A DNA stretch of 64,000 nucleotides. Source: Paractinoplanes abujensis. GTDB taxonomy: Bacteria > Actinomycetota > Actinomycetes > Mycobacteriales > Micromonosporaceae. The translations under genes and the position numbers were made by a program. A model generated the notes under the pieces. That model had not been told where the DNA came from, ran no database searches, and saw only the letters and a program-made list of their open reading frames with translations. Where the stretch lies: assembly GCF_014204895.1 (NCBI RefSeq), contig NZ_JACHMF010000001.1, positions 4,712,001 through 4,776,000 on the forward strand, in the 5' to 3' direction. Below, piece after piece: positions 1-9,061 of the stretch (its first letter is position 1; every line of letters starts with the position of its first letter).

Positions 1-1
1 G

Positions 2-1288
2 TTGCAGGTCTCGCGGGGTGTGGTGGTCGACGCCTACCAGCGGCTCATCGACGAGGGGCTGGCCGCCGCCCGCACCGGCGCGGGCACGACGATCATCGCC
101 CGGCCCGCCGTGCGGGACGCGCCGTCCGACCGCCGCCGCTCGCTCGGCACCCTGCGGCTGCCGCTGCCGCCCGCCGACGGCATCGACTTCGACCTGTCGC
201 CGGGTGTTCCCGACCTGTCGGCCTTTCCCCGGACGGCGTGGCTGCGCGCCGAACGGGCCGTGCTCGACGAGGTCACCGCGGCCGACCTCGGCTACGGCGA
301 TCCGGGCGGCACGCCGGGGCTGCGGGCCGAGCTGGCGGCGTGGCTGGGCCGGACCCGGGGCGTACGGGCCGAGCCGGACGACGTGATCGTGGTCGGCGGG
401 GTGGCCCAGGCCCTGGCCCTGCTGGCGCAGACGCTGCACGCCGCGGGCCGTTCGCGGGTCGCCGTGGAGGATCCGGGGTCGCGCGGGGCGCGGGATCAGC
501 TGGCGCACTGGGGTGTGCGGCCGGAGCCCGTACGGGTCGATGCCGAGGGGCTGGTCGTCGGCGAGCTCACCCAGGACGCGGCCGTGCTCACGCCCGCGCA
601 TCAGTATCCGACCGGTGTCGTGCTCGGGCCGGCCCGGCGGCGCGCCTTGCTGGCCTGGGCCGCGGCCGGTGACCGGCTGGTGATCGAGGACGACTACGAC
701 GCCGAGCACCGCTACGACCGGGCCCCGGTGGCCGCGCTGCAGGGTTCGGCGCCTGACCAGGTAGCGTACGCGGGAAGTGTCTCGAAGTCCTTGGCCCCGG
801 GGATGCGGCTCGGGTGGCTGATCGCGCCGCGCCGGATGCAGGCCGAGCTGCTGACCGCCAAGCACGACAGTGATCTGGGCAATCCGGCCTTGCCGCAGCT
901 GGTGCTGGCCCGGCTGCTGGCGACCGGCGACTACGAACGGCACCTGCGCACCGTCCGGGCCCGGCAGCGGCGGCGGCGGGATGCGCTGATCGAAGCCCTG
1001 CACCGCCATCTGCCCGGTGCGGAGGTGACGGGCGTGGCGGCCGGGCTCCACCTACTGATCATGATGCCGGGTGATGTTTCGGACGTTGCGCTCAGCGAAG
1101 CGGCGGCACGCGACGGTGTCCTCGTCCACCCGCTCAGCTGGCACCGGCACGAGACGGGGCCGCCGGGGCTGATTTTGGGGTACGCCGCCCACCCGCCCGA
1201 CCGCCTGACCGAGGCCGCCCGCAGACTGGGTGAGGCGCTCAGTCGTCCAGCACGGTCACGAAGTCGATCAGCCGCTCCATCGAGTTGA
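2..1288 (+). CDS. MocR-type GntR/aminotransferase regulator, 5' partial
   Basis: The gene enters the window already in frame, so its true start lies upstream. The first ~20 residues are the end of a GntR winged helix (VSRGVVVDAYQRLIDEGLA). They are followed by a linker and a complete fold-type I aminotransferase domain with YGDPGG, an ASN/PTG-like region (HQYPTGVVLGPARR), EDDYDAE and the PLP-lysine segment SVSKSLAPGMRLGW. MocR proteins bind PLP or an amino-acid adduct and regulate genes, often for vitamin B6 or amine metabolism; the target is not visible here. The 3' end overlaps the convergent DUF3097 gene by 50 bases. Family assignment is secure, exact role unknown. Confidence 0.9.
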   Translation: MQVSRGVVVDAYQRLIDEGLAAARTGAGTTIIARPAVRDAPSDRRRSLGTLRLPLPPADGIDFDLSPGVPDLSAFPRTAWLRAERAVLDEVTAADLGYGDPGGTPGLRAELAAWLGRTRGVRAEPDDVIVVGGVAQALALLAQTLHAAGRSRVAVEDPGSRGARDQLAHWGVRPEPVRVDAEGLVVGELTQDAAVLTPAHQYPTGVVLGPARRRALLAWAAAGDRLVIEDDYDAEHRYDRAPVAALQGSAPDQVAYAGSVSKSLAPGMRLGWLIAPRRMQAELLTAKHDSDLGNPALPQLVLARLLATGDYERHLRTVRARQRRRRDALIEALHRHLPGAEVTGVAAGLHLLIMMPGDVSDVALSEAAARDGVLVHPLSWHRHETGPPGLILGYAAHPPDRLTEAARRLGEALSRPARSRSRSAAPSS

Positions 1289-2045
1289 TCAGCGGTGTCT
1301 CCACGTCCTTGTAGCTGCTCACCGACTTGAGGATGCGCCGCCACATGTCGGCCGGCTCCCGCACGCCCACGGCCGCGCAGATCCCCTCCTTCCACGGCCG
1401 TCCGGGCGGGATGACCGGCCACTTGGACAGCCCGACCCGCTCGGGTTTGACGGCCTGCCAGATGTCCACGTACGGATGACCGGTGACCAGCACGTGGGGG
1501 TCGGTCACGGCGGCCACGATGCGGCTCTCCTTGCTGCCCGCCACGAGGTGGTCGACGAGCACGCCCAGTTTGCGCTGCGGGCCCGGCTGGAACGCCCGCA
1601 CGGCCGCGGCCAGGTCGTCGATGCCGTCCAGCGGCTCCACCACGATGCCTTCGATCCGCAGGTCGTCGCCCCAGATGCGCTCGACCAGGGCGGCGTCGTG
1701 GATGCCCTCGACCCAGATGCGGCTGGCCTTGGCGACCTGAGCCCGTACGCCCGCCACGGCCACCGATCCCGAGGCCGTGACCCGCCGCTGGGCCTGCGCC
1801 GGGGCCGCCGCCGGCCGGCGCAGCGTCACCGGCTTGCCGTCGAGCAGGAACGCGGCCGGCTCGAGCGGGAAGTTGCGCCGCTTACCGTGGCGGTCCTCCA
1901 GCACCACCGCGCCGAGCTCGAACCCGACGACTGCCCCGCAGAACCCGGAGTCGACGTCCTCGACGACCAGGTCGCGTTCGGCGTCCACCTCGGGCACCAC
2001 CTTGCGGCGCCGCCAGTCTCCCTTGAGCACGTCCTCCCCATACAT
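1239..2045 (-). CDS. DUF3097 family protein
   Basis: A 268-residue protein starting MYGEDVLKGDWRRRK. It matches the DUF3097 family conserved in actinobacteria, whose function is not established. The N-terminal half has a basic start and a domain with VVGFELGAVVLEDRHG. The C-terminal half carries WVEGIHDAALVE and DHLVAGSKES, which resemble Toprim-like acidic motifs (my inference). It ends convergently inside the MocR gene. The frame stays open further upstream, but the ATG at 2045 gives the conserved N-terminus, so it was chosen. Confidence 0.85.
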   Translation of the reverse strand: MYGEDVLKGDWRRRKVVPEVDAERDLVVEDVDSGFCGAVVGFELGAVVLEDRHGKRRNFPLEPAAFLLDGKPVTLRRPAAAPAQAQRRVTASGSVAVAGVRAQVAKASRIWVEGIHDAALVERIWGDDLRIEGIVVEPLDGIDDLAAAVRAFQPGPQRKLGVLVDHLVAGSKESRIVAAVTDPHVLVTGHPYVDIWQAVKPERVGLSKWPVIPPGRPWKEGICAAVGVREPADMWRRILKSVSSYKDVETPLINSMERLIDFVTVLDD

Positions 2046-2134
2046 GCAAGGCACCGTAACCCGTGCGTTGGGACACGACCTTTCTGACTCTCCGGCCGAG
2101 ACAGACTTCCCGGCGGCCACGTACCCTTGCTCGC

Positions 2135-2917
2135 ATGTCCCCCGCAGCCGATGCCGCAACCCGGGTTGCGCGGCGCTCGACCCGGTTCGTGGCCTGGGTG
2201 CGTGCCTGGCGCGCCGGCCTCGTGCCGTTCGACGAGCTGCCCGACGAGATCGCCCGCGACGAGGAGCACCTGGTCGCCGACGCCCCCGGCACGTGGACCG
2301 ATGTGCCGCTGCCGCAGGGCCTGCCGGTCTTCGCCAAGGTGCACCCCGACGACATCCGCCTCGTGCTGCCCGCCCCCGGCGACCCGCGCGGCCTGCCCGG
2401 CCCGGGCCCCCTGACCGGCGCGGCCATGCTCTCCGGCGAGGCCGTGATGACGCCCACGTTCGGCTTCGTGCCCGAGGTGCGGCGGCACGTGTCCGGCTCG
2501 GGCGTCGAGTTCGAGACGGTGCTGTGGCGCTATTTTCCGGTCGAGGAATACAAGCCGGTGTTCCAGATGGGCGCGGCCGAGGCCGAGGGTGAGCTGACCT
2601 TGGCCCTGGGCGAGGCCACCACGCAGCTGACGAAGCTCGACGTGGCCCAGTGGAAGCCGGAGCTGGCCGGGGCGCTGCAACAGTTGCGCCGTCCCGAGAG
2701 CACCGCCACCCTGCCCGCCGGGTTCGATCCGCGGGCCCGCCGCCTGTTCGCCCGCGCGTCGATCCTCGACCAGGTGCTCGCGCTGGCCGAGACGAACGCC
2801 CCCGGCGGCGCCGTCAACGGCTACGAGGCCCAGCAGCGCGACGCGGCCCTGCGCCCGCTGCTCACCGCCTGCCGGCAGGCACTGGTCGCGGCCTGCAACT
2901 CGCCGCTCCATGCGTGA
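2135..2917 (+). CDS. Conserved hypothetical protein
   Basis: A 260-residue soluble protein beginning MSPAADAATRVARRS. I do not recognise a named domain. There is no signal peptide, and a short basic N-terminus precedes an acidic mixed alpha/beta body with WRYFPVEEYKPVFQMG near the middle. It runs divergently from DUF3097 (89 bases apart), and its stop overlaps the next Nudix gene by 8 bases, so the two are probably co-translated. The ATG at 2135 is preferred over an in-frame upstream ATG at 2063, because the extension has a low-complexity, intergenic-like composition. Confidence 0.75.
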   Translation: MSPAADAATRVARRSTRFVAWVRAWRAGLVPFDELPDEIARDEEHLVADAPGTWTDVPLPQGLPVFAKVHPDDIRLVLPAPGDPRGLPGPGPLTGAAMLSGEAVMTPTFGFVPEVRRHVSGSGVEFETVLWRYFPVEEYKPVFQMGAAEAEGELTLALGEATTQLTKLDVAQWKPELAGALQQLRRPESTATLPAGFDPRARRLFARASILDQVLALAETNAPGGAVNGYEAQQRDAALRPLLTACRQALVAACNSPLHA

Positions 2918-3398
2918 CCGGTTCAAGCACTGCACCTTCTGCGGGGCCCGTTTCCTCCCCGCCCAGCCGTGGCCTCGCCGCTGCACCGCCTGCGGTGAGA
3001 CGTCCTACCGCAACCCCACACCGGTCGCCGTGGCCGTCCAGCCGGTCGGCAGCGGTCTGCTCGTGGTGCGCCGCGCGATCCCGCCCGCCGTCGACACGCT
3101 CGCGCTACCGGGGGGTTTCATCGACTACGGCGAGTCCTGGCCGGACGCCGCGGCCCGCGAGCTGCGCGAGGAGACGGGCCTGACGGTCGATCCCGGCGCC
3201 GCCCGGCTCTACGACACGGTCAGCGCGCCCGACGGCACGTTGCTCGTCTTCGCGCTGTTCCCGCCGCTGGCGTCGGAGGCCGACCTGCCCGCGCCCACCC
3301 CGAACGACGAAACCCACGGCTGGGAGGTCCTCAAGGGGCAGGCCGAGCTGGGGTTCAGCATCCACACGGCGGTGGCAGCGCGCTTCTTCGCCGGTTAG
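2910..3398 (+). CDS. Nudix hydrolase with zinc ribbon
   Basis: A 162-residue protein with an N-terminal zinc ribbon (CTFCGARF then CTACGE, about residues 8-30) and a complete Nudix box around residues 68-90: GGFIDYGES followed by REETGL, fitting Gx5Ex7REUxEExGU. The zinc ribbon plus Nudix arrangement is that of the NADH pyrophosphatase (NudC)-like branch, but the protein is much shorter than NudC, so the substrate (a nucleoside diphosphate derivative) is open. The start overlaps the end of the upstream gene by 8 bases. Confidence 0.88.
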   Translation: MRDRFKHCTFCGARFLPAQPWPRRCTACGETSYRNPTPVAVAVQPVGSGLLVVRRAIPPAVDTLALPGGFIDYGESWPDAAARELREETGLTVDPGAARLYDTVSAPDGTLLVFALFPPLASEADLPAPTPNDETHGWEVLKGQAELGFSIHTAVAARFFAG

Positions 3399-3799
3399 TC
3401 GATCAGGCCCGCGGCGACCACCTCGGCGAGCAGCAGCCGGATGGCCGGGGCGCAGCGTGGCGAGTCGGCCGCGGTGAACCAGTCCACTTCGGCGATCTCG
3501 TTCGACGCGCGCGGCTCGTCCTCGGCCTTGCCGCCGGTGAAGCAGATCAACCGTACGGTCGTGCCGGGCGGACGGTTGTGGGCGGGCGCCACGATCTCGG
3601 TGAACAGCGTCAGGTCGGCCGGGTCGACGACGAGCCCGACCTCCTCGCGCACCTCGCGCGCGGCCGCCTCGGCGTACGTCTCGGCCGGTTCGGGTTTGCC
3701 GCCGGGCAGGTAGAACGCGTCCAGGCCGGCGGGCAGCACGACCAGGACCCGGCGATCCCGTACGTGGACCCAGGCGGCCGCGATCACTTCACTGGTCAC
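3395..3799 (-). CDS. Nudix hydrolase (MutT-like)
   Basis: A 134-residue single-domain Nudix protein with box GGKPEPAETYAEAA followed by REVREEVGL, and a conserved C-terminal NEIAEVDWF segment typical of small MutT-like or ADP-ribose-type hydrolases. The GTG start at 3799 overlaps the stop of the upstream SDR gene by 4 bases (GTGA), so it is the second gene of a two-gene operon. It ends 4 bases inside the convergent Nudix gene at 2910-3398, giving two unrelated Nudix proteins tail to tail. Substrate unknown. Confidence 0.88.
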   Translation of the reverse strand: MTSEVIAAAWVHVRDRRVLVVLPAGLDAFYLPGGKPEPAETYAEAAAREVREEVGLVVDPADLTLFTEIVAPAHNRPPGTTVRLICFTGGKAEDEPRASNEIAEVDWFTAADSPRCAPAIRLLLAEVVAAGLID

Positions 3800-4623
3800 G
3801 CCCGCAAGACTAGGGCCTCGGTGGCCGTCCACAGCCGCTCGGCCGCGCGCTCGTCGAGCCCGGCGCGGGCGGGGCGGCGTACGGTGGGAAAGCCCTTGAT
3901 ACTCCAGAGACCGTCGGGCCCGACGTAGGCGTTGCCCGGCACGTCCTCCGAGGCCGCGTAGAGCAGCGGCAACGCGCCACCCTCGGCGTCGTGCGTCAGG
4001 AACGGGATCCGGTTGACGACGTCCATCCACGAGTGGCCGACCAGCCCGGTACGCGCGATCCCGGGATGAGCCAGCACCGAACGCACCCGGCTGCCCTTCG
4101 CGTCCAGCCGGCGCTGCAACGACAGCGAGAACAGCACCTGTGCGAGCTTCGAGGCCTCGTACGCCGGCAACGGCTTGTACGTGCGGCGCCGCCAGTCCAG
4201 GTCGTCCAGGTCGAGCTTGGCCTGGCGGTGCAGCTGGCTGGTGACGTGCACGACCCGATCGGTGATGTGCGGCAGCAGCAGGTGGGTCAGCAGCCACGGC
4301 CCGAAATAGTTGGTCGCGGTCTGCAGGTCCAACCCGTCCGCCGTACGGGTGCCCGGGATCGCCATCACCCCCGCGTTGTTGATGAGGACGTCCAGGTCGC
4401 CCGTCCACTCCTGGGCGAAGGCGCGCACCGAGCCCAGATCGGAGACGTCGAGCTTGCGCGTCTCGTACGGGCCGGGTTCCACCGTACGGGCGGCCACCAC
4501 CACGCGAGCCCCGGCGCGGGCCAGTTCCCGGGCGGCGATCCGGCCGATGCCGCGGCTGCCCCCGGTGACGACGACCGTCTTGCCGCTCATGTCGCGCATC
4601 GACTGCGCGGTCCACTTGCTCAT
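3796..4623 (-). CDS. Short-chain dehydrogenase/reductase
   Basis: A 275-residue SDR starting MSKWTAQSMRDMSGK. It has the NAD(P)-binding TGGSRGIG, NNAGVM and the catalytic YEASK tetrad segment, with the insertion DLDWRRRTYKPLPAYEASK typical of retinol-dehydrogenase-like actinobacterial SDRs. An AGGGAG ribosome site lies about 8 bases before the ATG at 4623, which is why this start was preferred to the ATG at 4656. A MmyB-type regulator is divergent 125 bases away, as usual for this class, so that regulator probably controls it. Substrate unknown. Confidence 0.88.
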   Translation of the reverse strand: MSKWTAQSMRDMSGKTVVVTGGSRGIGRIAARELARAGARVVVAARTVEPGPYETRKLDVSDLGSVRAFAQEWTGDLDVLINNAGVMAIPGTRTADGLDLQTATNYFGPWLLTHLLLPHITDRVVHVTSQLHRQAKLDLDDLDWRRRTYKPLPAYEASKLAQVLFSLSLQRRLDAKGSRVRSVLAHPGIARTGLVGHSWMDVVNRIPFLTHDAEGGALPLLYAASEDVPGNAYVGPDGLWSIKGFPTVRRPARAGLDERAAERLWTATEALVLRA

Positions 4624-4748
4624 GGCGTACTCCCTGCTGTCTTGATGTCCTCCCATTGCAGGCGACCTCCCGGGGCGGAGGAAGGACGCGCTCAGCCACT
4701 GAATGCGATGCCGTGGTTGCGGCGGCCCGGATCCGCGACGATCGGAGC

Positions 4749-5570
4749 ATGACGTTCGACCGCGCCTCGCTCGGCGCCTTCCTGCGCACCCGCCGCGAGG
4801 CCTTGCAACCCGAGGACGTGGGGCTGCGGCGGGGCCGCCGGCGCCGGGCCAAGGGGCTGCGGCGTGAGGAGGTGGCCGAGCTGTGCGACATGTCGGCCGA
4901 CTACTTCGCCCGGCTCGAACGCGGTGCCGGCCCGCAACCGTCCCCGCAGATGCTCGCCGCCGTCGCGCGCGGCCTGCGCCTGACGCCCGACGAACGCGAC
5001 CACCTGCTGCGGCTGTGCGGTTACAGCGCCGCCCATCGGGGCGCCGGCGGTCACGTCAGCCCCGGCCTGATGCGCATCCTCGACCGGCTGCAGGACACCC
5101 CGGCCCAGGTGATCAGCCCGCTCGGCGAGACGCTGCTGCAGACCCCGCCCGCGGTCGCGTTGTTCGGCGACGAGACCGCGTACGAGGGTCCGGCCCGCAG
5201 CGCGGTCTACCGCTGGTTCACCGACCCCTCCTCGCGGGCCGTCTACTTCGCGGACGACCACGACAAGCAGGGCCGGTTCCTGGCCGCGGCGCTGCGCACC
5301 GCCGGGGTCGCGGCCCAGCCGCTCGTCGGCGTGCTGCTGCGGGACAGCCCGGAATTTGCCGCCGTGTGGGCGCGGCAGGAGGTCGGGCTGCGCTGGAGCG
5401 ACACGAAACGGTTCGCGCACCCGTCGGTGGGGCGGCTCGATCTGTTCTGCCAAAGCTTGCAGGATCCCGACCAGGCCCAGTCGCTGCTCGTCTTCACGGC
5501 GACGCCGGGCAGCGAGAGCCACGAGAAGCTGGCGCTGCTGACGGTGCTGGGTCGCAGCTTCGCGCCCTGA
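4749..5570 (+). CDS. XRE/MmyB-type transcriptional regulator
   Basis: A 273-residue protein with an N-terminal Cro/C1 helix-turn-helix (FLRTRREALQPEDVG, then RREEVAELCDMSADYFARLERG) and a C-terminal MmyB-like ligand-binding domain (residues ~100-270, including VYRWFTDPSSR and LRWSDTKRFAHPSVG). Actinobacterial regulators of this type are usually divergent from one SDR whose expression they control, and that is the layout here. The ATG at 4749 gives the standard MTFDRASLGAFLRTRRE N-terminus. Its ligand is probably a fatty acid or other hydrophobic molecule (inference from MmyB-family structure). Confidence 0.9.
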   Translation: MTFDRASLGAFLRTRREALQPEDVGLRRGRRRRAKGLRREEVAELCDMSADYFARLERGAGPQPSPQMLAAVARGLRLTPDERDHLLRLCGYSAAHRGAGGHVSPGLMRILDRLQDTPAQVISPLGETLLQTPPAVALFGDETAYEGPARSAVYRWFTDPSSRAVYFADDHDKQGRFLAAALRTAGVAAQPLVGVLLRDSPEFAAVWARQEVGLRWSDTKRFAHPSVGRLDLFCQSLQDPDQAQSLLVFTATPGSESHEKLALLTVLGRSFAP

Positions 5571-5598
5571 CCTTGTCGGAGCGGCTTACGGTTGGGCC

Positions 5599-5892
5599 AT
5601 GCAGAAGCCGGAGCTGGACGAGCAGCAGCGCGCCGAGGCCGCCCGCATCCGCACGATGATCGAGGAGCTGGGCCCGGCCGACGACCACTCCGGCGCGCTG
5701 CCCGCGGTCCGTGCGGTCACCCGCGACGGGCTGGTCCTCGGCGACGTGCTGGGCGACTACCTGCACCGGGTGGTCACCGGCGGGCAGGCCGAGACCGTCT
5801 CGTACTGGCCCGTGCTGGAACTGCTGCGCGCCGCCGGCGCCGACGAGGAACGCGCCGCGGCCAAGGCCCAGTGGCTGCGCACCACTACCTGA
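5599..5892 (+). CDS. Small hypothetical protein
   Basis: A 97-residue acidic, mostly helical protein, MQKPELDEQQRAEAARIR at the N-terminus. I recognise no domain, signal peptide or membrane segment. It follows the MmyB-type regulator after 28 bases in the same direction and overlaps the convergent L,D-transpeptidase gene by 8 bases. The codon pattern is typical of the region (third positions almost all G/C), which supports a real gene. Function unknown. Confidence 0.65.
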   Translation: MQKPELDEQQRAEAARIRTMIEELGPADDHSGALPAVRAVTRDGLVLGDVLGDYLHRVVTGGQAETVSYWPVLELLRAAGADEERAAAKAQWLRTTT

Positions 5893-6727
5893 CGATCTGC
5901 ACCACAGTGCCGGGCTTGATGTGGGCGAGCAGGGTCCGTTGCACGTCGGGTGGCATCCGGACGCACCCGTTGGAGATGCTGCGGCCGAACGCCGACTCCT
6001 CGTGCCACGCGTGGATCGCCGTGTGCCCGTTGCGCAGCGAGGCCGACAGCGCGTCCCGGTCGTCCGGCACCGCCCCGAGCACCAGCGCGTCCAGCCCCGC
6101 GTAGACGTGGCCGTGGGTGATCGTGCGGCCCATCACGAACGTGCGGCCCAGCGGCGTGGGCGTGCGGCGGGACCCGACCGCCACCGTCCAGGTCCCGCGC
6201 TCGCGGCCGTCGCGCAGCCAGGTCAGCCGGTGCTCGCTGAGGTCGACGACGAGCTGATCGTGCAGCTTGCGCGTCTCCCAGCCACCGGGCGGCAGCCAAC
6301 CGACGCGCCGGTTGACCGAGGGCAGCAGCACGCCGGTCCAGCCGCGGCGGCGCTCGACGATCGGCACGGTCGCCGGCAGGCCGCTGACCGTACGGTTGAG
6401 GAACGCCCGGGGCACGCCGCCGGGAGCGTCGTAGACGGGCAGCCGATGCTTCGGGTGCAGACCCTCACGGACGGCCTCGACCGAGCGGGTCGCCGCGTCG
6501 GGCTCGAAACCCTGCGGGGAGTCCCAGTAGTCGATGGTCGGGAGGTGCTTCGGGGCCGGCGCCGCCGTGGGGACCGGCTCGGGGGCCGGCGCGGCCACGG
6601 TGGGGATCTGCCGGGCCGCGAACACCCCGGGGTCGTCCTGCTTGAGGTGGGCCACGGCCGGCGTCGCCCCGACAGCGAGCGCGAGGAGGCCGGCCGCTGC
6701 CGCCTGACGAGCGCTGGGCCTGGACAT
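5885..6727 (-). CDS. Secreted L,D-transpeptidase (YkuD domain)
   Basis: A 280-residue exported protein. A signal peptide ends near residue 26 (ALAVGATPAVA) and a Pro/Ala linker follows. The YkuD catalytic domain occupies the C-terminal ~130 residues with His239/His242 (HAWHEES) and Cys255 in SNGCVRM, the catalytic Cys of the SxGC(V/I)R motif. L,D-transpeptidases make 3-3 peptidoglycan cross-links outside the membrane. A bacterial SH3-like region (RLPVYDAPGG to VGWLPPGGW) precedes the catalytic domain. It is monocistronic by spacing. Confidence 0.9.
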   Translation of the reverse strand: MSRPSARQAAAAGLLALAVGATPAVAHLKQDDPGVFAARQIPTVAAPAPEPVPTAAPAPKHLPTIDYWDSPQGFEPDAATRSVEAVREGLHPKHRLPVYDAPGGVPRAFLNRTVSGLPATVPIVERRRGWTGVLLPSVNRRVGWLPPGGWETRKLHDQLVVDLSEHRLTWLRDGRERGTWTVAVGSRRTPTPLGRTFVMGRTITHGHVYAGLDALVLGAVPDDRDALSASLRNGHTAIHAWHEESAFGRSISNGCVRMPPDVQRTLLAHIKPGTVVQIVR

Positions 6728-6979
6728 GCCGTCCAGCGTAGGTCGCCCAAATACGAAAAATCACCGCATCAAGCGCTGATCCGGTTTTGTCGGCTTTGCG
6801 CGGTACGGCCACCGCCTCCCCCACCCACCCCGGGTCGTTAGGCCGACGGTACGCCCCTGTCAAGCCCGAAGCGCCCGTCGTCCCCAGCCGCCGCCGGCCG
6901 TCTCACCGCCCGTCCACAGGCTCCCCGCCCGTCGTCCACAGGGACATCGCGCGCCGCTCCCGCCTGCAACACTGACCCG
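6728..6979. other. Divergent intergenic region, 252 bases
   Basis: The region lies between the divergent L,D-transpeptidase and RBBP9-like hydrolase genes. It is relatively AT-rich just upstream of the transpeptidase (AAATACGAAAAATCACCG near 6750), where its promoter is expected. It holds two copies of GTCCACAG about 30 bases apart (near 6912 and 6935). I can support no gene, and no clear -35/-10 pair. Confidence 0.4.
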
Positions 6980-7510
6980 ATGGCACGTAGGGCGATCATC
7001 TTTCACGGCACCGGCGCCCACCCCGGCGTGGCGTGGTATCCGTGGCTGGCCGCCCGCCTGACCGCGCGCGGCTACACCGTCGAGGTGCCCAGCTATCCTG
7101 CCGTCAACGTCGAGCCGATCGCCGGCTTCCTGCCCAAGGTGTTGCAGGCGCACACGTTCGACGAGCAGACCGTCCTGGTCGGCCACTCGGGCGGGGCCGC
7201 GCTGCTGCTGGCCCTGCTCGAGCACGTCACGGTCGACCAGGCGATCCTCGTGGCCGGCTACTGCACGCCGCCCAACGACTCGGACGAGCCTGTGCTCCAG
7301 CCCGCATACGACTGGGACGCCATCCGGAGAAACGTCCGCGACGTCTGCTTCATCAACTCGCGCCTGGACCCGTACGGCTGTGACGAGCACCAGGGGCGAG
7401 CGATGTTCGAGCGGCTGGGCGGCACCCAGATCGTCCGCGACGACGGCCACTTCGGCGACTACAACCAGGTCTACGACGAGTTCCCGCTCGTCGACAAGCT
7501 CATCTCCTAG
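6980..7510 (+). CDS. RBBP9/YdeN-type alpha/beta hydrolase
   Basis: A 176-residue serine hydrolase fold. An N-terminal strand with the oxyanion HGTGAHPG is followed by the nucleophile elbow GHSGG (~residues 69-73), the acid in NSRLDPYG and the catalytic His in RDDGHFGDY, so the triad looks complete. The size and motif order match the RBBP9/YdeN family of small hydrolases, whose physiological substrates are mostly unknown. It ends 4 bases inside the convergent aminopeptidase P gene. Confidence 0.87.
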   Translation: MARRAIIFHGTGAHPGVAWYPWLAARLTARGYTVEVPSYPAVNVEPIAGFLPKVLQAHTFDEQTVLVGHSGGAALLLALLEHVTVDQAILVAGYCTPPNDSDEPVLQPAYDWDAIRRNVRDVCFINSRLDPYGCDEHQGRAMFERLGGTQIVRDDGHFGDYNQVYDEFPLVDKLIS

Positions 7511-8976
7511 CCCGGCAGGCGCGGCCCGGCCTCACGCTGGGACGCCATCCACGCCTCGACGTCGGCCGACGTGCGGGGCAGCCCGGCCGACAGGTTCTTG
7601 CAGCCGTCGGCGGTGACCAGCACGTCGTCCTCGATCCGCACGCCGATGCCGCGCAACTCCTCGGGCACCAGGTCGTCCTCGGGCTGGAAGTAGAGCCCGG
7701 GCTCGACGGTCAGCACGTAGCCCTCCTGCAGCGGCCCGTCCCGGTACGCCTCGTTGCGCGCGTTGTTGCAGTCGTGCACGTCGATGCCGAGCATGTGCCC
7801 GAACCCGTGCAGCGTCCACCGGCGGTAGATCGTGCTGTCCTCGCTCATCGCCTCGTCGACGCTCACCGGCAGCAGCCCGAGGTCGTTGAGCCCTTCGGCC
7901 AGCACCCGCATGCAGACCTGGTGCACGTCCTTGAACAGCACGCCCGGCTTGACGGCCTCCATGCCGGCCTGCTGCGACGCGTGCACGATGTCGTAGACCT
8001 GGCGCTGCAGCGGCGTGAACTGCCCCGACACCGGCACCGTACGGGTCACGTCGGCCGTGTAGAAGTTGTCACCCTCGACGCCCATGTCCATCAGCAACAG
8101 TTCGCCCGGCTTGGTGACGCCGGTGTTCCTCACCCAGTGCAGGATCGTCGCGTGCGCGCCGGCGCCCACGATCGAGCCGTAGCCGACGTCGTTGCCGTCG
8201 TGCCGGGCGCGCAGCCCGAACACGCCTTCGAGCAGCCGCTCCTTGACCCCGCGGTCGGCCGGCAGCACGCGCGCCACGTCCTCGAAGCCGCGGACGGTGG
8301 CGTCGATCGCGGCCTGCAGCTGGGCGATCTCCCATTCGTCCTTGACCAGCTTGAGCTCGCTGAGCGTCCAGGCCAGCTCGCGGTCGCGGGGCTTCTCCCG
8401 GTTCGGCTCGAACGCCAGCACCGCCCGGTCGACCGCGGCGTCGAGCCCGCGCAGCACCCGGGTGCGTCCCGGCGCCGAGCCGGCCAGGGCCGAGCCGAGC
8501 TCGCTGAGCGGGGCGGTCTCGATGCCCAGCTCGGTCGTCTTCTCGGCCAGGGTGTGCGTGCGCCCGATCCACAGCTCGCCGTTGCGGCTGCGGAAGAACG
8601 CGTCGGTGTCCTTGGAGTTGCGCTGCCGCGTGTAGAGCACCGCGTCGTGGCCGGAGCCGCTGGGCCGCAGCACGAGCACGCTGTCGGGGTCGCGGTCGCC
8701 GGTCAGGTAGACGAAGTCGCTGCCGGGGCGGAACGGGTAGTCCGTGTCGTTGGCGCGGACCTTCTCGTTGCCGGACGGAATGATCAGCGTCTCGCCCGGG
8801 AAGGCCTCGGAGAGCGCGTTGCGGCGCTTTTCGTAGTTGGGCACCTCGGGCAGCGGGCTGACGGCCACCGGGTCCTCGCGCCACCCGCCCCGCATGAACT
8901 GCAGGAACGCCTCGGGAAAGCCGGGGTCGTGGGTCTCCGTCTTGGCCGCGGGTTGCGCGGCCTTCTGCTCGGCCAT
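7507..8976 (-). CDS. pepP: Aminopeptidase P family (Xaa-Pro aminopeptidase)
   Basis: A 489-residue M24B metallopeptidase. An N-terminal creatinase-like domain (YEKRRNALSEAFPGETLI, and DFVYLTGDRDPDSVLVL) precedes the pita-bread domain with the dimetal ligands: Asp in MDMGVEGDNFYTADVTRT, His in HGFGHMLGIDVHD, Glu in VEPGLYF and Glu in RIEDDVLVT. It removes N-terminal residues preceding proline. The length fits actinobacterial PepP. The ATG at 8976 gives the usual N-terminus, with an acidic leader of ~20 residues. Confidence 0.93.
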   Translation of the reverse strand: MAEQKAAQPAAKTETHDPGFPEAFLQFMRGGWREDPVAVSPLPEVPNYEKRRNALSEAFPGETLIIPSGNEKVRANDTDYPFRPGSDFVYLTGDRDPDSVLVLRPSGSGHDAVLYTRQRNSKDTDAFFRSRNGELWIGRTHTLAEKTTELGIETAPLSELGSALAGSAPGRTRVLRGLDAAVDRAVLAFEPNREKPRDRELAWTLSELKLVKDEWEIAQLQAAIDATVRGFEDVARVLPADRGVKERLLEGVFGLRARHDGNDVGYGSIVGAGAHATILHWVRNTGVTKPGELLLMDMGVEGDNFYTADVTRTVPVSGQFTPLQRQVYDIVHASQQAGMEAVKPGVLFKDVHQVCMRVLAEGLNDLGLLPVSVDEAMSEDSTIYRRWTLHGFGHMLGIDVHDCNNARNEAYRDGPLQEGYVLTVEPGLYFQPEDDLVPEELRGIGVRIEDDVLVTADGCKNLSAGLPRTSADVEAWMASQREAGPRLPG

Positions 8977-9061
8977 GGGTGCCGCCTCCGAAAATCTCAG
9001 CCGTGGACGACGCTGGGTCGCCGGTCCGCCCCCGACGTTACCGTCTGCCCGGCCGAACGCT

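Noticed and set aside
6905..6945. Two GTCCACAG copies as DnaA boxes or an origin
   Set aside because: Only partial matches to DnaA boxes, and no cluster, no dnaA/dnaN genes and no AT-rich unwinding region.
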